The position numbers and the translations under genes were made by a program. From Peptoniphilaceae bacterium (GTDB lineage: Bacteria; Bacillota; Clostridia; Tissierellales; Peptoniphilaceae): 64,000 nucleotides of DNA. Shown in pieces: positions 17,805 to 26,171 of this stretch. The DNA lies in the NCBI GenBank assembly GCA_902363535.1, contig CABJAE010000004.1, positions 101,108 through 165,107 of the forward strand, in the 5' to 3' direction. The notes under the pieces were generated by a model. That model had not been told where the DNA came from. It searched no databases and saw nothing but the letters and a program-made list of their open reading frames with translations. Position 1 is the stretch's first letter; the number at the start of each line of letters is the position of its first letter.

Positions 17805-18026
17805 AATTTCTCCTTTCTTATCTTTTCGCATCTTTCTTTTATTCGTCGGCAAATTCATACAAGGCCTTGCCTTGTGCCCTTTCTTTTTTGAAAGTGCATC
17901 ACTCCTTTTTGTCGTGAACGCCATTTCTTCTTTTATCTTTACATGCATATAGTCTTACAAGCTAATTGTAACACTCTTATCTTTTTTTATCTATGTGAAA
18001 GAACAGTTTTAGCCTATACCCGCCTT

Positions 18027-18356
18027 TTATTTCTTTCCTTTTAAAAGTAAAAAATAAAATTCGTTCGGGAGCATTTTTCTTTCACGTAAAATCGGGCGGT
18101 TTTCTTCTCCCCGTTCTTTAAATGGATACGAGGGGGAGGGATTGCCTGCATCTTCGATGCGTTTCACCAAATCCTCGGCTTTGACCACAGGGCGGCGGTG
18201 TTGTCGTTGGGGGTGGATGCCGATGATGCCGCCGTTTTTGGTAAATTGTTTGTCCGGGTAGAAGTGAACGGCGTGTTCTGCGTTGTTTAGGAGGCCGAAG
18301 GGGCTCTCGGCGCCGGCTTCCGGATCGAGTTTGTCTTTCGGGGCGGCGGGCTTTGG
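18027..18356 (-). pseudogene. Hypothetical gene remnant without a start codon
   Basis: The frame reads like real coding DNA with codon choice of the GC-rich backbone (for example GGIIGIHPQRQHRRPVVKAE and PFKERGEENRPILRERK) and ends in a normal stop. No ATG or GTG with a ribosome site opens it. Upstream it runs straight into the -10 and leader of the alcohol dehydrogenase gene on the other strand. The simplest reading is a gene that lost its 5' end. The family is not recognised. It may instead be chance open frame. Confidence 0.4.
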
Positions 18357-18362
18357 GTATAA
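18357..18362 (+). promoter_or_regulatory. Likely -10 element of the alcohol dehydrogenase gene
   Basis: TATAAT 38 bp before the ATG, followed by AAAGGAGG. The expected -35 position is G-rich and does not match consensus. Confidence 0.5.
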
Positions 18363-18399
18363 TTCAGTTATATCTATGAAGGCAATTAAAGGAGGATAT

Positions 18400-19566
18400 A
18401 TGGACAACTTTATTTTTTCGGTACCGACGACGATTTTTTTTGGGGAAGGTCAGGCCCGGGCCTTTGCCGAGGCGGTGAAGTCTTACGGGGAGAAGGCGCT
18501 GATCGTGTTCGGCGGCGGCTCCGTTAAGAAAAACGGCATTTACGACGAGATTACCACGGCGCTTCATGCCGCCGGCGTAAAGACGGTGGATCACGGGGGC
18601 ATCGAGCCGAATCCGCGGATTGAAAGTGTGCGTGCGGGGATCGACCTGGTGAAGAAGGAAGGGGTGGATGTGATCGTGCCCATGGGCGGCGGCTCCACCA
18701 TCGACGCGTCGAAACTGATCGCGGCGGGGGCGCTGACTGCGGCGGATCCCTGGAAGATCGTGATCGGCGAGGCGAAGGTAACGGGGGCTCTGCCGATCTG
18801 CACGGTGCTCACTTTGGCGGCCACGGGTTCTGAAATGGATCAGGGCTCGGTGATAACGAATCCCGAGACGAAGGAGAAGCTGGGCTGGGGCAGTCCGAAG
18901 GTGCTTCCCAAGGCGAGTTTGTTGAATCCGGCCTACACGGTGTCGGTGAATGGATACCACACGGCGGCGGGCACGGCGGATATTATGAGCCACACCATGG
19001 AAAATTACTTCACCGTGGACGACAGTGCCTTTGTGCAGGATTCCATGGCGGAAGGGGTTTTGCGCGCCTGCCGCCACGCCGGTCCCGCGGCTTTAAAGGA
19101 CGGCGGGGACTTGGAGGCCCGGGCCAATTTAATGTGGGCCTCGAGCTGGGCGATTAACGGGCTTCTTCGCAAGGGCAAGCCCCAAGCCTGGAGCGTGCAC
19201 CCCATGGAACACGAGCTTTCGGCTTTCTACGACATTACCCACGGGGTGGGCCTCGCGATTTTGACGCCGCGCTGGCTTCGCCACGTCTTAAGTGCCAAGA
19301 CGGCGCCGAAGATCGCCCGTTTCGGCCGCCGAGTCTTCGACATTAAATCGGAAGACGATGTGGATGCGGCGAATGAAGCCATCGAGGCGCTCTACGATTT
19401 CTTTGTGCGCATGGGGATTCCCATGACGCTGAAGGAAGTGGGCATCGGCGAGGAACATTTGGCGGAAATGGCCAAGGCCTGCGCGGACCATGCCGGCGGC
19501 GTGATCCGCGGCTTTGTGGATCTGAAGGAAGAAGATATTTTGGCAATTTACAAGGCGAGTTTATAA
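18400..19566 (+). CDS. Iron-containing alcohol dehydrogenase (butanol dehydrogenase type)
   Basis: A 388-residue group III alcohol dehydrogenase reducing an aldehyde such as butanal or acetaldehyde with NAD(P)H. Visible are the nucleotide-binding GGGSVKKNGIYDEI, the family signature GGGSTIDASKLIAAG and the metal ligands: Asp and His in ADIMSHTMENY, then His residues in HPMEHELSAFYDITHGVGLA. Length and order match BdhA/YqhD-like enzymes. AAAGGAGG precedes the ATG at 18400. It stands alone with its own terminator. With bcd-etfBA nearby it fits a fermentative metabolism, but the physiological substrate is unknown. Confidence 0.93.
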   Translation: MDNFIFSVPTTIFFGEGQARAFAEAVKSYGEKALIVFGGGSVKKNGIYDEITTALHAAGVKTVDHGGIEPNPRIESVRAGIDLVKKEGVDVIVPMGGGSTIDASKLIAAGALTAADPWKIVIGEAKVTGALPICTVLTLAATGSEMDQGSVITNPETKEKLGWGSPKVLPKASLLNPAYTVSVNGYHTAAGTADIMSHTMENYFTVDDSAFVQDSMAEGVLRACRHAGPAALKDGGDLEARANLMWASSWAINGLLRKGKPQAWSVHPMEHELSAFYDITHGVGLAILTPRWLRHVLSAKTAPKIARFGRRVFDIKSEDDVDAANEAIEALYDFFVRMGIPMTLKEVGIGEEHLAEMAKACADHAGGVIRGFVDLKEEDILAIYKASL

Positions 19567-19575
19567 GCATAAAAA

Positions 19576-19602
19576 GAAAGCTGCTCGAGATGGGCAGCTT
19601 TC
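19576..19602 (+). terminator. Terminator of the alcohol dehydrogenase gene
   Basis: Stem GAAAGCTGC/GCAGCTTTC followed by TTGTGTGG, ten bases after the stop. The T tail is weak. Confidence 0.7.
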
Positions 19603-19627
19603 TTGTGTGGAAACGGTGCTTCAGGCT

Positions 19628-19646
19628 TTACTTTTCAAGGACGGCT
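19628..19646 (-). repeat. Duplicated 3' end of the RelB-like gene
   Basis: These 19 bp match 19845-19863, the stop codon and last codons of the RelB-like gene, at 18 of 19 positions. It looks like the tail of a lost paralogue. Confidence 0.6.
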
Positions 19647-19659
19647 CTTGTTTTTTCGC

Positions 19660-19721
19660 CTAAAAATAAAAAGCCCTCTCCGTGGTCCGCATGTAGGTAG
19701 TCTACATTAAGCGTGGAGAGG
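19660..19721 (-). terminator. Terminator-like hairpin in the intergenic gap
   Basis: CCTCTCC (19675-19681) pairs with GGAGAGG (19715-19721), with an inner ATGTAG/CTACAT stem. A-rich DNA on the left gives a T run on the minus strand. No intact gene now ends here. Confidence 0.5.
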
Positions 19722-19811
19722 TTCTGTTGAATCTATTATAGCAAAGTTTCTCGACCTCATGTTGAACTCTTTCATTTTTTCAAGAGTTGGATTTCTTGTC
19801 TGTGAATGATG

Positions 19812-19844
19812 AAGTGGTTATTTCCATTTTGGAAACAACCACTT
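19812..19844. terminator. Long hairpin after the RelB-like gene
   Basis: A 14-bp arm AAGTGGTTATTTCC pairs with GGAAACAACCACTT, one mismatch-like wobble, and touches the stop at 19845. A T-rich tail (TTTTACTTTT) follows only on the plus strand. Confidence 0.55.
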
Positions 19845-20045
19845 TTACTTTTCAAGGGCGGCTTTTAATTCCTCTATGGTCTTGTAGGCGGCATGGGTGT
19901 CGGCGGCGATTCTTCTGCCCTCTTCAATGGCGGAAAGGGTCTCTTCATTGATGCGATTTGTTTTTAAGCTAAGGGAATCAAAGCGATCGCTCGGGTAATT
20001 CGGGCGTTCGAATTCCATTTTCTTTTCATCGTTTTGTTTCGCCAT
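19845..20045 (-). CDS. Orphan RelB-like antitoxin fragment, 66 residues
   Basis: The C-terminal half (RINEETLSAIEEGRRIAADT, then TIEELKAALEK) resembles the toxin-binding C-terminus of RelB/DinJ antitoxins. The N-terminal ribbon-helix-helix is absent; the first 25 residues are polar and unlike it. No toxin gene lies next to it. The ATG at 20045 has GGGAGGAG in front, so it can be translated. It may be a solitary antitoxin that neutralises a toxin elsewhere, or a decaying relic; a second copy of its 3' end lies 217 bp away. The antitoxin call is by resemblance only. Confidence 0.6.
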   Translation of the reverse strand: MAKQNDEKKMEFERPNYPSDRFDSLSLKTNRINEETLSAIEEGRRIAADTHAAYKTIEELKAALEK

Positions 20046-20064
20046 CGTCTTACTCCTCCCACAG

Positions 20065-20088
20065 AAAAACCGCGGCCTTTGCCGCGGC
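20065..20088 (-). terminator. Terminator of the PHP-gltX operon
   Basis: Stem CCGCGG/CCGCGG with loop CAAAGG and five T on the minus strand, three bases after the gltX stop. Confidence 0.9.
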
Positions 20089-20091
20089 ATT

Positions 20092-21570
20092 TTATTTTCT
20101 GTAACTCTTTGCTTTTTCCAAGCGTTTTAAGATTTCGTCTTTTCCTAAGAGGTAGATAATGTTGGAAAGCTCCGGGCCGTGAACGTTGCCGGTCATGGCG
20201 GCACGGGCGGGCATGTAGAGGTTTTTGCCTTTCACGCCGCTTTTCTTTTGCACTTGCTTCATGAGCTTGCCCGCTTGTTCCGGGGAAATGGCGTCCATGT
20301 CGCTCACGATTTCTTCCAGGGCGTCGATCACCGCCGGGGCGGATTCGGAATTAATTTGTTCCAGGGCGTCTTCTTCGGTGACTTCGTAGTCGTCGTAGAG
20401 GAAGCCGCAGGCCTCAGGCACTTGTTCCAGGCGATCCAGGCCGTCTTGAATGGTTTCCATTAAGACGCGGTAGTGCTCGGGATCTTTTTCCACGTCGGCT
20501 TTTGTAAAGAGGCCGACTTTTTCGATGTAGGGCATGGCCATGTCCAGAAGTTCGTCGGCGGAGAGTTCTTTCATGTAGTGGCTGTTGATCCAGTCGAGCT
20601 TCTTCACGTCGAAGACGCCGCCGGTTCTCGCGATGCGCTTGGTGTCGAAGGCTTCGATGAGTTCGTCCATGGAGAAGATTTCCTGATTGTCTTCCGGGGA
20701 CCAGCCCACGAGGGCCAGGTAGTTCACGAGGCCTTCGGGGAGGTAGCCGTGGCCTTTAAAGTCTTCCACGGACACGTCGCCTTGGCGCTTGGAGAGCTTT
20801 TTGTGGTCTTTGTTTAAGACGCCGGGGAGGTGAATGTAGGTGGGCACGTCCCAACCCAGGGCTTGGTACAGGTACACGTGCTTGGGCGTGGAGGGCAGCC
20901 ATTCTTCCCCGCGGATGATGTGGGTGATGCCCATGAGGTGGTCGTCTACCACGACGGCCATGTGGTAGGTGGGGAAGCCATCGCTTTTCATGAGGACCTG
21001 ATCGTCCATTTCGTTGGTGTTAATGGTGATTTTGCCGCGAGCTTCGTCTTCGAAGGTGATGTCTTCGTCGTGGGGAAGCTTGAGGCGCACGACGTATTCT
21101 TCTCCGTTCGCAATGCGCTCTTTGGCTTCATCCAATGAGATGGAGCGGCAGAGGCCGTCGTAGCGGGGCACTTGGCCTTTGATTTTTTGGCCTTCGCGCA
21201 GGTTGTCCAGCCGCTCTTTGGTGCAGAAGCAGTAGTAGGCGTGGCCGGATTCCAGCAGCTGATCCACGTATTTTTTGTAGATGTCCAGTCGCTTGGATTG
21301 GATGTAGGGGCCGCAGTCGCCTTCTTCGGTGACTTTTCCGTCTTTCATCATGACGCCTTCGTCGATTTCAAGGCCCGCCCAGTTCAGGGAGCGGATCAGG
21401 TTTTCGATGGCGCCTTCCACGAAGCGGGTTCTATCCGTGTCTTCGATGCGGAGCAGGAATTTTCCGCCTTTTTGTTTTGCGTAAAGGTAGTTGTAGACGG
21501 CGGTTCTCAGCCCGCCGATGTGCAAGTAGCCCGTGGGTGATGGGGCAAAGCGCACCCGTACGTTGTCCAT
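20092..21570 (-). CDS. gltX: Glutamate-tRNA ligase
   Basis: Class I aminoacyl-tRNA synthetase charging tRNA-Glu (and possibly tRNA-Gln, as in many Firmicutes). The 492-residue protein starts MDNVRVRFAPSPTGYLHIGG, where HIGG is the HIGH motif. It has RIEDTDRTR for glutamate and ATP binding, HVYLYQALGWDVPTYIHLP in the core and KLSKRQG as the KMSKS motif. The C-terminal anticodon-binding helices are complete. AAGGAGG precedes the ATG. It follows the PHP gene by nine bases and shares its promoter. No T-box leader is seen. Confidence 0.97.
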   Translation of the reverse strand: MDNVRVRFAPSPTGYLHIGGLRTAVYNYLYAKQKGGKFLLRIEDTDRTRFVEGAIENLIRSLNWAGLEIDEGVMMKDGKVTEEGDCGPYIQSKRLDIYKKYVDQLLESGHAYYCFCTKERLDNLREGQKIKGQVPRYDGLCRSISLDEAKERIANGEEYVVRLKLPHDEDITFEDEARGKITINTNEMDDQVLMKSDGFPTYHMAVVVDDHLMGITHIIRGEEWLPSTPKHVYLYQALGWDVPTYIHLPGVLNKDHKKLSKRQGDVSVEDFKGHGYLPEGLVNYLALVGWSPEDNQEIFSMDELIEAFDTKRIARTGGVFDVKKLDWINSHYMKELSADELLDMAMPYIEKVGLFTKADVEKDPEHYRVLMETIQDGLDRLEQVPEACGFLYDDYEVTEEDALEQINSESAPAVIDALEEIVSDMDAISPEQAGKLMKQVQKKSGVKGKNLYMPARAAMTGNVHGPELSNIIYLLGKDEILKRLEKAKSYRK

Positions 21571-21579
21571 GGTTCCTCC

Positions 21580-22299
21580 TTATTTTTCCATTAGTGTAAA
21601 TGCGTGAAGTATGCGGTCGGTCTCCCAAGTGTTTACGATTAAATCTTCGGGATAGTCCAGCTCGTCTATAAGGGCTTTCGCCAAATCGAAATTGCCTACG
21701 TCCACGTCCATGTGGGCGTCGCTTCCCACGATGATTTTCATGTTTTTTTCTTTGCCGAGCCCCAGGAGCACGCGCAGGTTTTCTTCTGCGCCGATGCGGG
21801 GGCCGTTTTTCTTCAGCGACGAATTGTTCAGCTCACAAAACAGGTCCCGCTCAACGATAAAATCGCTGAGGCGCTCGTAATCCAAGGGGAAACGGGCGTC
21901 GTCGGGGTGGCCGACGATTTTTACCTGCGGGTGTTTGCAGGCGTTGATCACGGCGTCGGTGTTTTCTTCTTTACTCGACGGGGTGAAGCACTGTTTGTGC
22001 AGGCTCACGATGGCGTAGTCCAATTTTTTCCGGTCCGGATGGATGTCGATGGTGCCGTCGACGTCGACGATGTTGGCTTCGACGCCGCAAAGGACCACCA
22101 CGCCGTCCAGCACGCGGGGCACGGCACGGTAGTTGTCGAATACGGCGTTGTTTTCCACGCCGGCCATGGCCATGGCGTGGTCGCTGGTGCCGATGATTCG
22201 AAGGCCTCGCGCCCGGGCCCAAGCGACGTTTTCTCTCAGCGTCGAATAGGCGTGTCCGGAGGCGATGGTATGGGTGTGGAGATCAATTGATAGTTCCAT
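21580..22299 (-). CDS. PHP-domain phosphatase/hydrolase (YcdX-like)
   Basis: A 239-residue metal-dependent hydrolase of the polymerase and histidinol phosphatase superfamily. Metal ligands are visible in order: DLHTHTIASGHAYST, GTSDHAMAM, GVEANIVD, SLHKQCF, KIVGHPDDARF and GSDAHMDVD. This spread matches the trinuclear-zinc YcdX group, thought to be phosphatases with unclear physiological substrates. The start at 22299 has AAAGGAGG; the longer upstream frame lacks one. Co-transcribed with gltX. Confidence 0.9.
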   Translation of the reverse strand: MELSIDLHTHTIASGHAYSTLRENVAWARARGLRIIGTSDHAMAMAGVENNAVFDNYRAVPRVLDGVVVLCGVEANIVDVDGTIDIHPDRKKLDYAIVSLHKQCFTPSSKEENTDAVINACKHPQVKIVGHPDDARFPLDYERLSDFIVERDLFCELNNSSLKKNGPRIGAEENLRVLLGLGKEKNMKIIVGSDAHMDVDVGNFDLAKALIDELDYPEDLIVNTWETDRILHAFTLMEK

Positions 22300-22323
22300 A
22301 GTGCCTCCTTTCTTAACGTTTCT

Positions 22324-22352
22324 ATTATAGCACAGGGGATTCTCGGGAACAA
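22324..22352 (-). promoter_or_regulatory. Promoter of the PHP-gltX operon
   Basis: TTGTTC (22347-22352), 17-bp spacer, TATAAT (22324-22329) on the minus strand, 25 bp before the PHP start. Confidence 0.8.
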
Positions 22353-22357
22353 AAAGC

Positions 22358-22380
22358 AAAAAAAGAAGCCCGCGGGCTTC
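22358..22380 (-). terminator. Terminator of the 514-residue SLH gene
   Basis: Perfect palindrome GAAGCCCGCGGGCTTC followed by seven T on the minus strand, three bases past the stop. Confidence 0.9.
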
Positions 22381-22383
22381 TCT

Positions 22384-23928
22384 CTATTGGGGTTGGCCCG
22401 TGGCTTCCAGGATGTCGTAGTAGCTCCACATCTTTTTGTTGACATCTTTAAAGGGATTGTTGCCGTAGATATCCAAAAAGTCTTTGTCGGGTTTGCGGTC
22501 CAGGGCTTTGTTCAATGCCGCGCAGACTTCCTGGCGGGTGATTTTCGCTGAGGGATTGAAGCGGCCTTTGCCGTTTCCGGTCATAAGCCCCGCCTGCCCG
22601 ACGGCGCCGATGTAGCCTTTGGCCCAGTGGTTTTTCTTTACGTCGGTAAAGGAATTGCCTTCCGTGGGTTCAAGGCCGGCGTAGGCGGCGAGGATGCGGG
22701 CGAATTCCGCCCGTGTAATGGATTGATGGGGCTTGAAGCTGCCGTCTTTGTAGCCGGAGATGAGGCCCCGCTTTTCCATAAAGCCAACGGATGCGGCGAA
22801 CCACTGGCTGTCGTCTACGTCTTTGAAGGACGTGTAGCCGGCCACGGGTTTGTTGCCGTTGGCTATGCGGGCGATGACGGATGACACTTCCGCCCGTGTC
22901 ATGGCTTTTTTCGGCTTGAATGTTCCGTTGGGGTAGCCGGTGACGAAGGGGGGCCGAGCCACTTTCATGGCTTCCGAAAGGCTGTTTTCCGCATTGGCGA
23001 TGTCCGTCATGCCGGCGTCTTCTTTGGCCAGGATAAATTGCCCGGTGGCCACGGCGGCGTTGACCTGGAGCTGCTCCACTTTCTCCCGCCCGTGCATGTT
23101 CACGGAGGTGAGGACGCGGAGGTAGTCGTCGATTTTTTTCTTGTCGCCGGAATAGGCCGGGCTTTGTGCGTCCGCGCCTCCTGCGACGGTGGCCATGACT
23201 TCTTCCTCGCCCGCTTTTGTGGTGAAGAGAAAGCGCAGGGCCGTGCCCACGGGCTGAGGATTGATGACGACGCTGAAGCGGCCGTCGTTATCCGCCAAGC
23301 CGCGGCCGATTAAGGTCTTGCCCCGATAGACGCGCACGCCGGCGCGGGCGACGGCGGTGCCGGTCAGGGTGTTTGCGCCTTCGGCGATGGGATCCACCGT
23401 GGATTTTTTCCCGCTCGGCGCGACCGGGGCGCCCTTGCCCGTGTCGCCGGTGACGTCTTTTTGCACGCTATGGTTTTTGCCTTGTTTATCCACTGTGGCG
23501 ATGACATAGGACATGGCCACTTGGTCCACGTTTTTTACGCCTTTTTTAAATTTTCCGCTCATTTTCAGGGTGAAGTCGCGGCTTGCTAAGGCCTTCACGT
23601 CGGGGATGACCAAGGTGACGATTTCTTGCTTGGTGCTGTCGGTTTTTGTGGACATGAGGCGGTAGTCGTTGTCGGTGAGGCCGCCGGTGAAGGTGGCTTT
23701 GTCGATGTGAATGGTTTTATCCACGAGAAAAGACAGGGAAAATGTCTTAAGATTGCTCTGATAGTCGCTCGGCAGGGTGACGTTCAATTCCATGCCGTAG
23801 GGGTCCGATGCCTTTTGCTTGTAGGTCGCCGGAAGGTTCAGTCGGCTCTGAATGTCTTCCGCGGCGTAGACCGCCGTGGACGCAAAGATCAGCAATAGGG
23901 CCAAAAGGGTGCACATTCTGCGTTTCAT
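22384..23928 (-). CDS. SLH-domain surface protein with Ig-like module
   Basis: A 514-residue secreted protein. It has a signal peptide (MKRRMCTLLALLLIFASTAV), a beta-rich N-terminal domain (to about 155), and a bacterial Ig-like module at about 175-245 (NTLTGTAVARAGVRVYRGKT). A helical linker and three SLH domains follow, the best repeats being GYPNGTFKPKKAMTRAEVSS, GYKDGSFKPHQSITRAEFAR and GNGKGRFNPSAKITRQEVCA. The tail WSYYDILEATG parallels WAYYEIVEA in the giant SLH protein at 12978, so both share an extra C-terminal half-repeat. SLH domains imply non-covalent wall anchoring. A TATAAT at 23948-23953 is the likely -10. Confidence 0.92.
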   Translation of the reverse strand: MKRRMCTLLALLLIFASTAVYAAEDIQSRLNLPATYKQKASDPYGMELNVTLPSDYQSNLKTFSLSFLVDKTIHIDKATFTGGLTDNDYRLMSTKTDSTKQEIVTLVIPDVKALASRDFTLKMSGKFKKGVKNVDQVAMSYVIATVDKQGKNHSVQKDVTGDTGKGAPVAPSGKKSTVDPIAEGANTLTGTAVARAGVRVYRGKTLIGRGLADNDGRFSVVINPQPVGTALRFLFTTKAGEEEVMATVAGGADAQSPAYSGDKKKIDDYLRVLTSVNMHGREKVEQLQVNAAVATGQFILAKEDAGMTDIANAENSLSEAMKVARPPFVTGYPNGTFKPKKAMTRAEVSSVIARIANGNKPVAGYTSFKDVDDSQWFAASVGFMEKRGLISGYKDGSFKPHQSITRAEFARILAAYAGLEPTEGNSFTDVKKNHWAKGYIGAVGQAGLMTGNGKGRFNPSAKITRQEVCAALNKALDRKPDKDFLDIYGNNPFKDVNKKMWSYYDILEATGQPQ

Positions 23929-24016
23929 AAAATCCCTCCTTCTGTCTATTATAAACGATACAAAGTAGCCTCGCCGTTACGATTTCATAACAGTTTTTCT
24001 GTATTTCCCGAAAAAG

Positions 24017-24039
24017 AAAAAACCCCGCGCTGCGAGGTT
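24017..24039 (-). terminator. Terminator of the FMN-lipoprotein/ProRS-like operon
   Basis: Stem AACCTCGC/GCGGGGTT with an AGC loop and six T on the minus strand, right after the stop at 24045. Confidence 0.88.
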
Positions 24040-24044
24040 TCTCT

Positions 24045-25709
24045 CTAATCATTTAATGCATCGGCGATGCGCTGAAGGGCATCTTCCGCGGGGAGTTTTT
24101 CCATGTCGCCTGCGCGGCGCTTGAATTCCACCACGTTTTCTGCGGCATCTTTTCCCACGGTGAGCTGAAGCGGAATGCCCAAAAGGTCGCGGTCTTTAAA
24201 TTTCACGCCGGCGCGCTCGTTGCGGTCGTCGAGAAGGGTGGCGATGCCTTTTTCTTCAAGGGCATCGTAGAGTTTTTCCGCCAATTCCATTTGCTCTTCT
24301 TTTTTCCCATTGGCCACGGTGATGGCCACGTCGTAGGGCCCCAGGTGAAGGGGGAAGTTCGGCCCGTTCTCGTCCCGATGGTTTTCTAAAACAGCGGACA
24401 GAAGGGCCCCGGTGCGCCAGGTGGCGCCGCCTGAAATATAGGGGGCTTCCTTGCCTTCGTCGTTTAGATAGCCCACGTTCATGGCGTCGGAAAAGGCCGC
24501 GCTTGGCTTTTTGATCCGCGCCACTTCAAAGGCCTCGCGGAAGGTGTAGGGTTCGCCGGCCGGTGAGACGTCGCCTTCCGCCACGTCGAGAAGGTCGTCG
24601 GCGACTTCGCCTTCGAAATCCCTGCCGTAGTTGACGTTTTTCGTGTGGTAGTTTTCTTTGTTGGCGCCCACCACCATATTATCCATGGCGGTGACGGCGC
24701 GGTCCACGATGATCCGCGCCTTTTCCCCGAGGCCCACGGGGCCGGTGAATCCGGGGAAGGTGCCCAGCTCGAGAATGGTCTCTTCATCGAGCATGTCGAT
24801 TTTATCCCCGCTCACGCCCAGATACTTTTCAAGCTTCTTTTGATTCAGCTCCCGGTCCCCGGGCACGAAAACGAAGACCGGCTCGCCGTCGACGCGCAGG
24901 TCCACGGCTTTGGTGCAGCGGGCGGGCTCGATCCCCAACATATCGCTTAAATCTTTGATGGTGCGGGCATCGGGGGTGTAGACATCTTCCGCTTCTTTCG
25001 GTGCTTCGCCTTCAGGCAGCCGGTAGCGAATGGGGGCCTCCTCCATCATGTAAGCCGACTTGCCGTCCAAGGCCAATACATCTTTATAGCCCTCCGCCAA
25101 GGCGTAGTACACCACAGCATCCGTCGTATCCACGGCGCGGCAATCGATCCCCAGGTCATTTAAGAGATGTTCGGCGCGCCGTTTTTCCTCGCGGAAAAAG
25201 GCCTCGGCTTCGTCCCTATCGCTGTCGAAGCGCATGCCGTCAATAACAAAATAGGCGCGGGCATCGGCCAAGCCTGCCGCGGGCTTTTGCACGTCTTTGT
25301 AGCGCGTGGCCTTTTCGTAGAGAAAGAGGGGCAACTGCTTGTAGCTTTTTAATTCGCCGCTTGCGAGGCCCAAAAAGGCTTCCTCCGATTCCGGGGAAAG
25401 GGCGGCCTGTCGATTGGTGCGATCCGCCACCTTGTACATGCCGCCGTAGCTTTCCCAGCGGCCGCTTTCTTCCCACAGGGCGCGGGGTTGAAGGGGGCTC
25501 AGGGAAAGTTTCAGGCCATCTTTAAAAAAGTCTTTTTCCAGCCGCGCCTCCAAAGCCTCTTTCAGCTCGAGGCCGTAGGGCAAGAGGGTGAAAAGGCCCA
25601 CGCCGATTTCTCGCGCCATGCCACTTCTCAGCATCCACTTGTGGGCTTCGGTGCGGGCGTCCGCCGGCGCTTCCCGCAAGGTGGGCAGATAGTACTGTGA
25701 AAGTTTCAT
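24045..25709 (-). CDS. Divergent prolyl-tRNA synthetase-like protein
   Basis: Overall plan and length (554 residues) match bacterial ProRS: class II core with motif 1 around SPLQPRALWEESGRWESYGG, a YbaK-like editing insertion (about 230-390, with GFTGPVGL and YHTKNVNYGRDF) and an anticodon-binding domain. Conserved catalytic stretches differ. The usual GPTHEE reads SPESEE (105-110); the motif 2 FRDEIRPRFG region reads YKDVQKPAAG (from 137), losing the arginine; GHIFKLGTKYS is replaced by ARIKKPSAAFS; and motif 3 GIGVSR reads GGATWRTG. It may be an editing or regulatory paralogue, or an enzyme with altered aminoacylation. No other ProRS lies in the window. Confidence 0.8.
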   Translation of the reverse strand: MKLSQYYLPTLREAPADARTEAHKWMLRSGMAREIGVGLFTLLPYGLELKEALEARLEKDFFKDGLKLSLSPLQPRALWEESGRWESYGGMYKVADRTNRQAALSPESEEAFLGLASGELKSYKQLPLFLYEKATRYKDVQKPAAGLADARAYFVIDGMRFDSDRDEAEAFFREEKRRAEHLLNDLGIDCRAVDTTDAVVYYALAEGYKDVLALDGKSAYMMEEAPIRYRLPEGEAPKEAEDVYTPDARTIKDLSDMLGIEPARCTKAVDLRVDGEPVFVFVPGDRELNQKKLEKYLGVSGDKIDMLDEETILELGTFPGFTGPVGLGEKARIIVDRAVTAMDNMVVGANKENYHTKNVNYGRDFEGEVADDLLDVAEGDVSPAGEPYTFREAFEVARIKKPSAAFSDAMNVGYLNDEGKEAPYISGGATWRTGALLSAVLENHRDENGPNFPLHLGPYDVAITVANGKKEEQMELAEKLYDALEEKGIATLLDDRNERAGVKFKDRDLLGIPLQLTVGKDAAENVVEFKRRAGDMEKLPAEDALQRIADALND

Positions 25710-25717
25710 GGGTCCTC

Positions 25718-26122
25718 CTATTCCGCTTGGCGAATGCAGTTTCTCACGGCTTCCATAAAGCCGTAGGATGCCTCCGTGGCGCCGGAGATCGTGTCCACAT
25801 CCGCCGATTGTTTTCGAATGACACTGCTTTCGAGTCGATCGAAGGCATCTTCCACGACGCCGACATTTTCCTCGTGTTCCACGACGCTGACCCGGTCGAT
25901 GAAGCCGTCGCGCACCCGCATTTCGACGGAAATATCCCCGACCATGCCCCGTCCCGTGGAGACGTAGCTGCCGTCTTTTAATAAATGTCTGCCTTCCTGC
26001 CTTAATTCCACCGGTTCCGATTTATTTTCTTCGGCGACAGGCTCTTCGGCGCTGTAACTGAGGGAGCTGCCGCAGCCGGTGAGCGCAAGGCAAAGGGCCA
26101 AACTCATGGCGAGTTTTTTCAA
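25718..26122 (-). CDS. FMN-binding domain lipoprotein
   Basis: A 134-residue lipoprotein. Signal peptide and lipobox LTGC place the lipid Cys at residue 17. The rest is one FMN-binding domain ending with DTISGATEASYGFMEAV. SGAT is the motif where flavin transferase links FMN to threonine in RnfG/NqrC-type proteins. It would act outside the membrane in flavin-based electron transfer. It lies 8 bp upstream of the ProRS-like gene in the same operon, an odd pairing. No rnf genes or flavin transferase are in the window. Confidence 0.88.
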   Translation of the reverse strand: MKKLAMSLALCLALTGCGSSLSYSAEEPVAEENKSEPVELRQEGRHLLKDGSYVSTGRGMVGDISVEMRVRDGFIDRVSVVEHEENVGVVEDAFDRLESSVIRKQSADVDTISGATEASYGFMEAVRNCIRQAE

Positions 26123-26171
26123 TGGAAATGCTCCTTATCTATATGAATCAATCAAATTATCTACTATTTCC

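Noticed and set aside
17805..17948. 48-codon N-terminal extension of the giant SLH protein
   Set aside because: The AAAGGAG site and signal peptide start at 17804; the extension would put a basic stretch before the signal.
21571..21579. T-box leader before gltX or the ProRS-like gene
   Set aside because: gltX follows the PHP gene by nine bases and the ProRS-like gene follows the lipoprotein by eight; no leader space exists.
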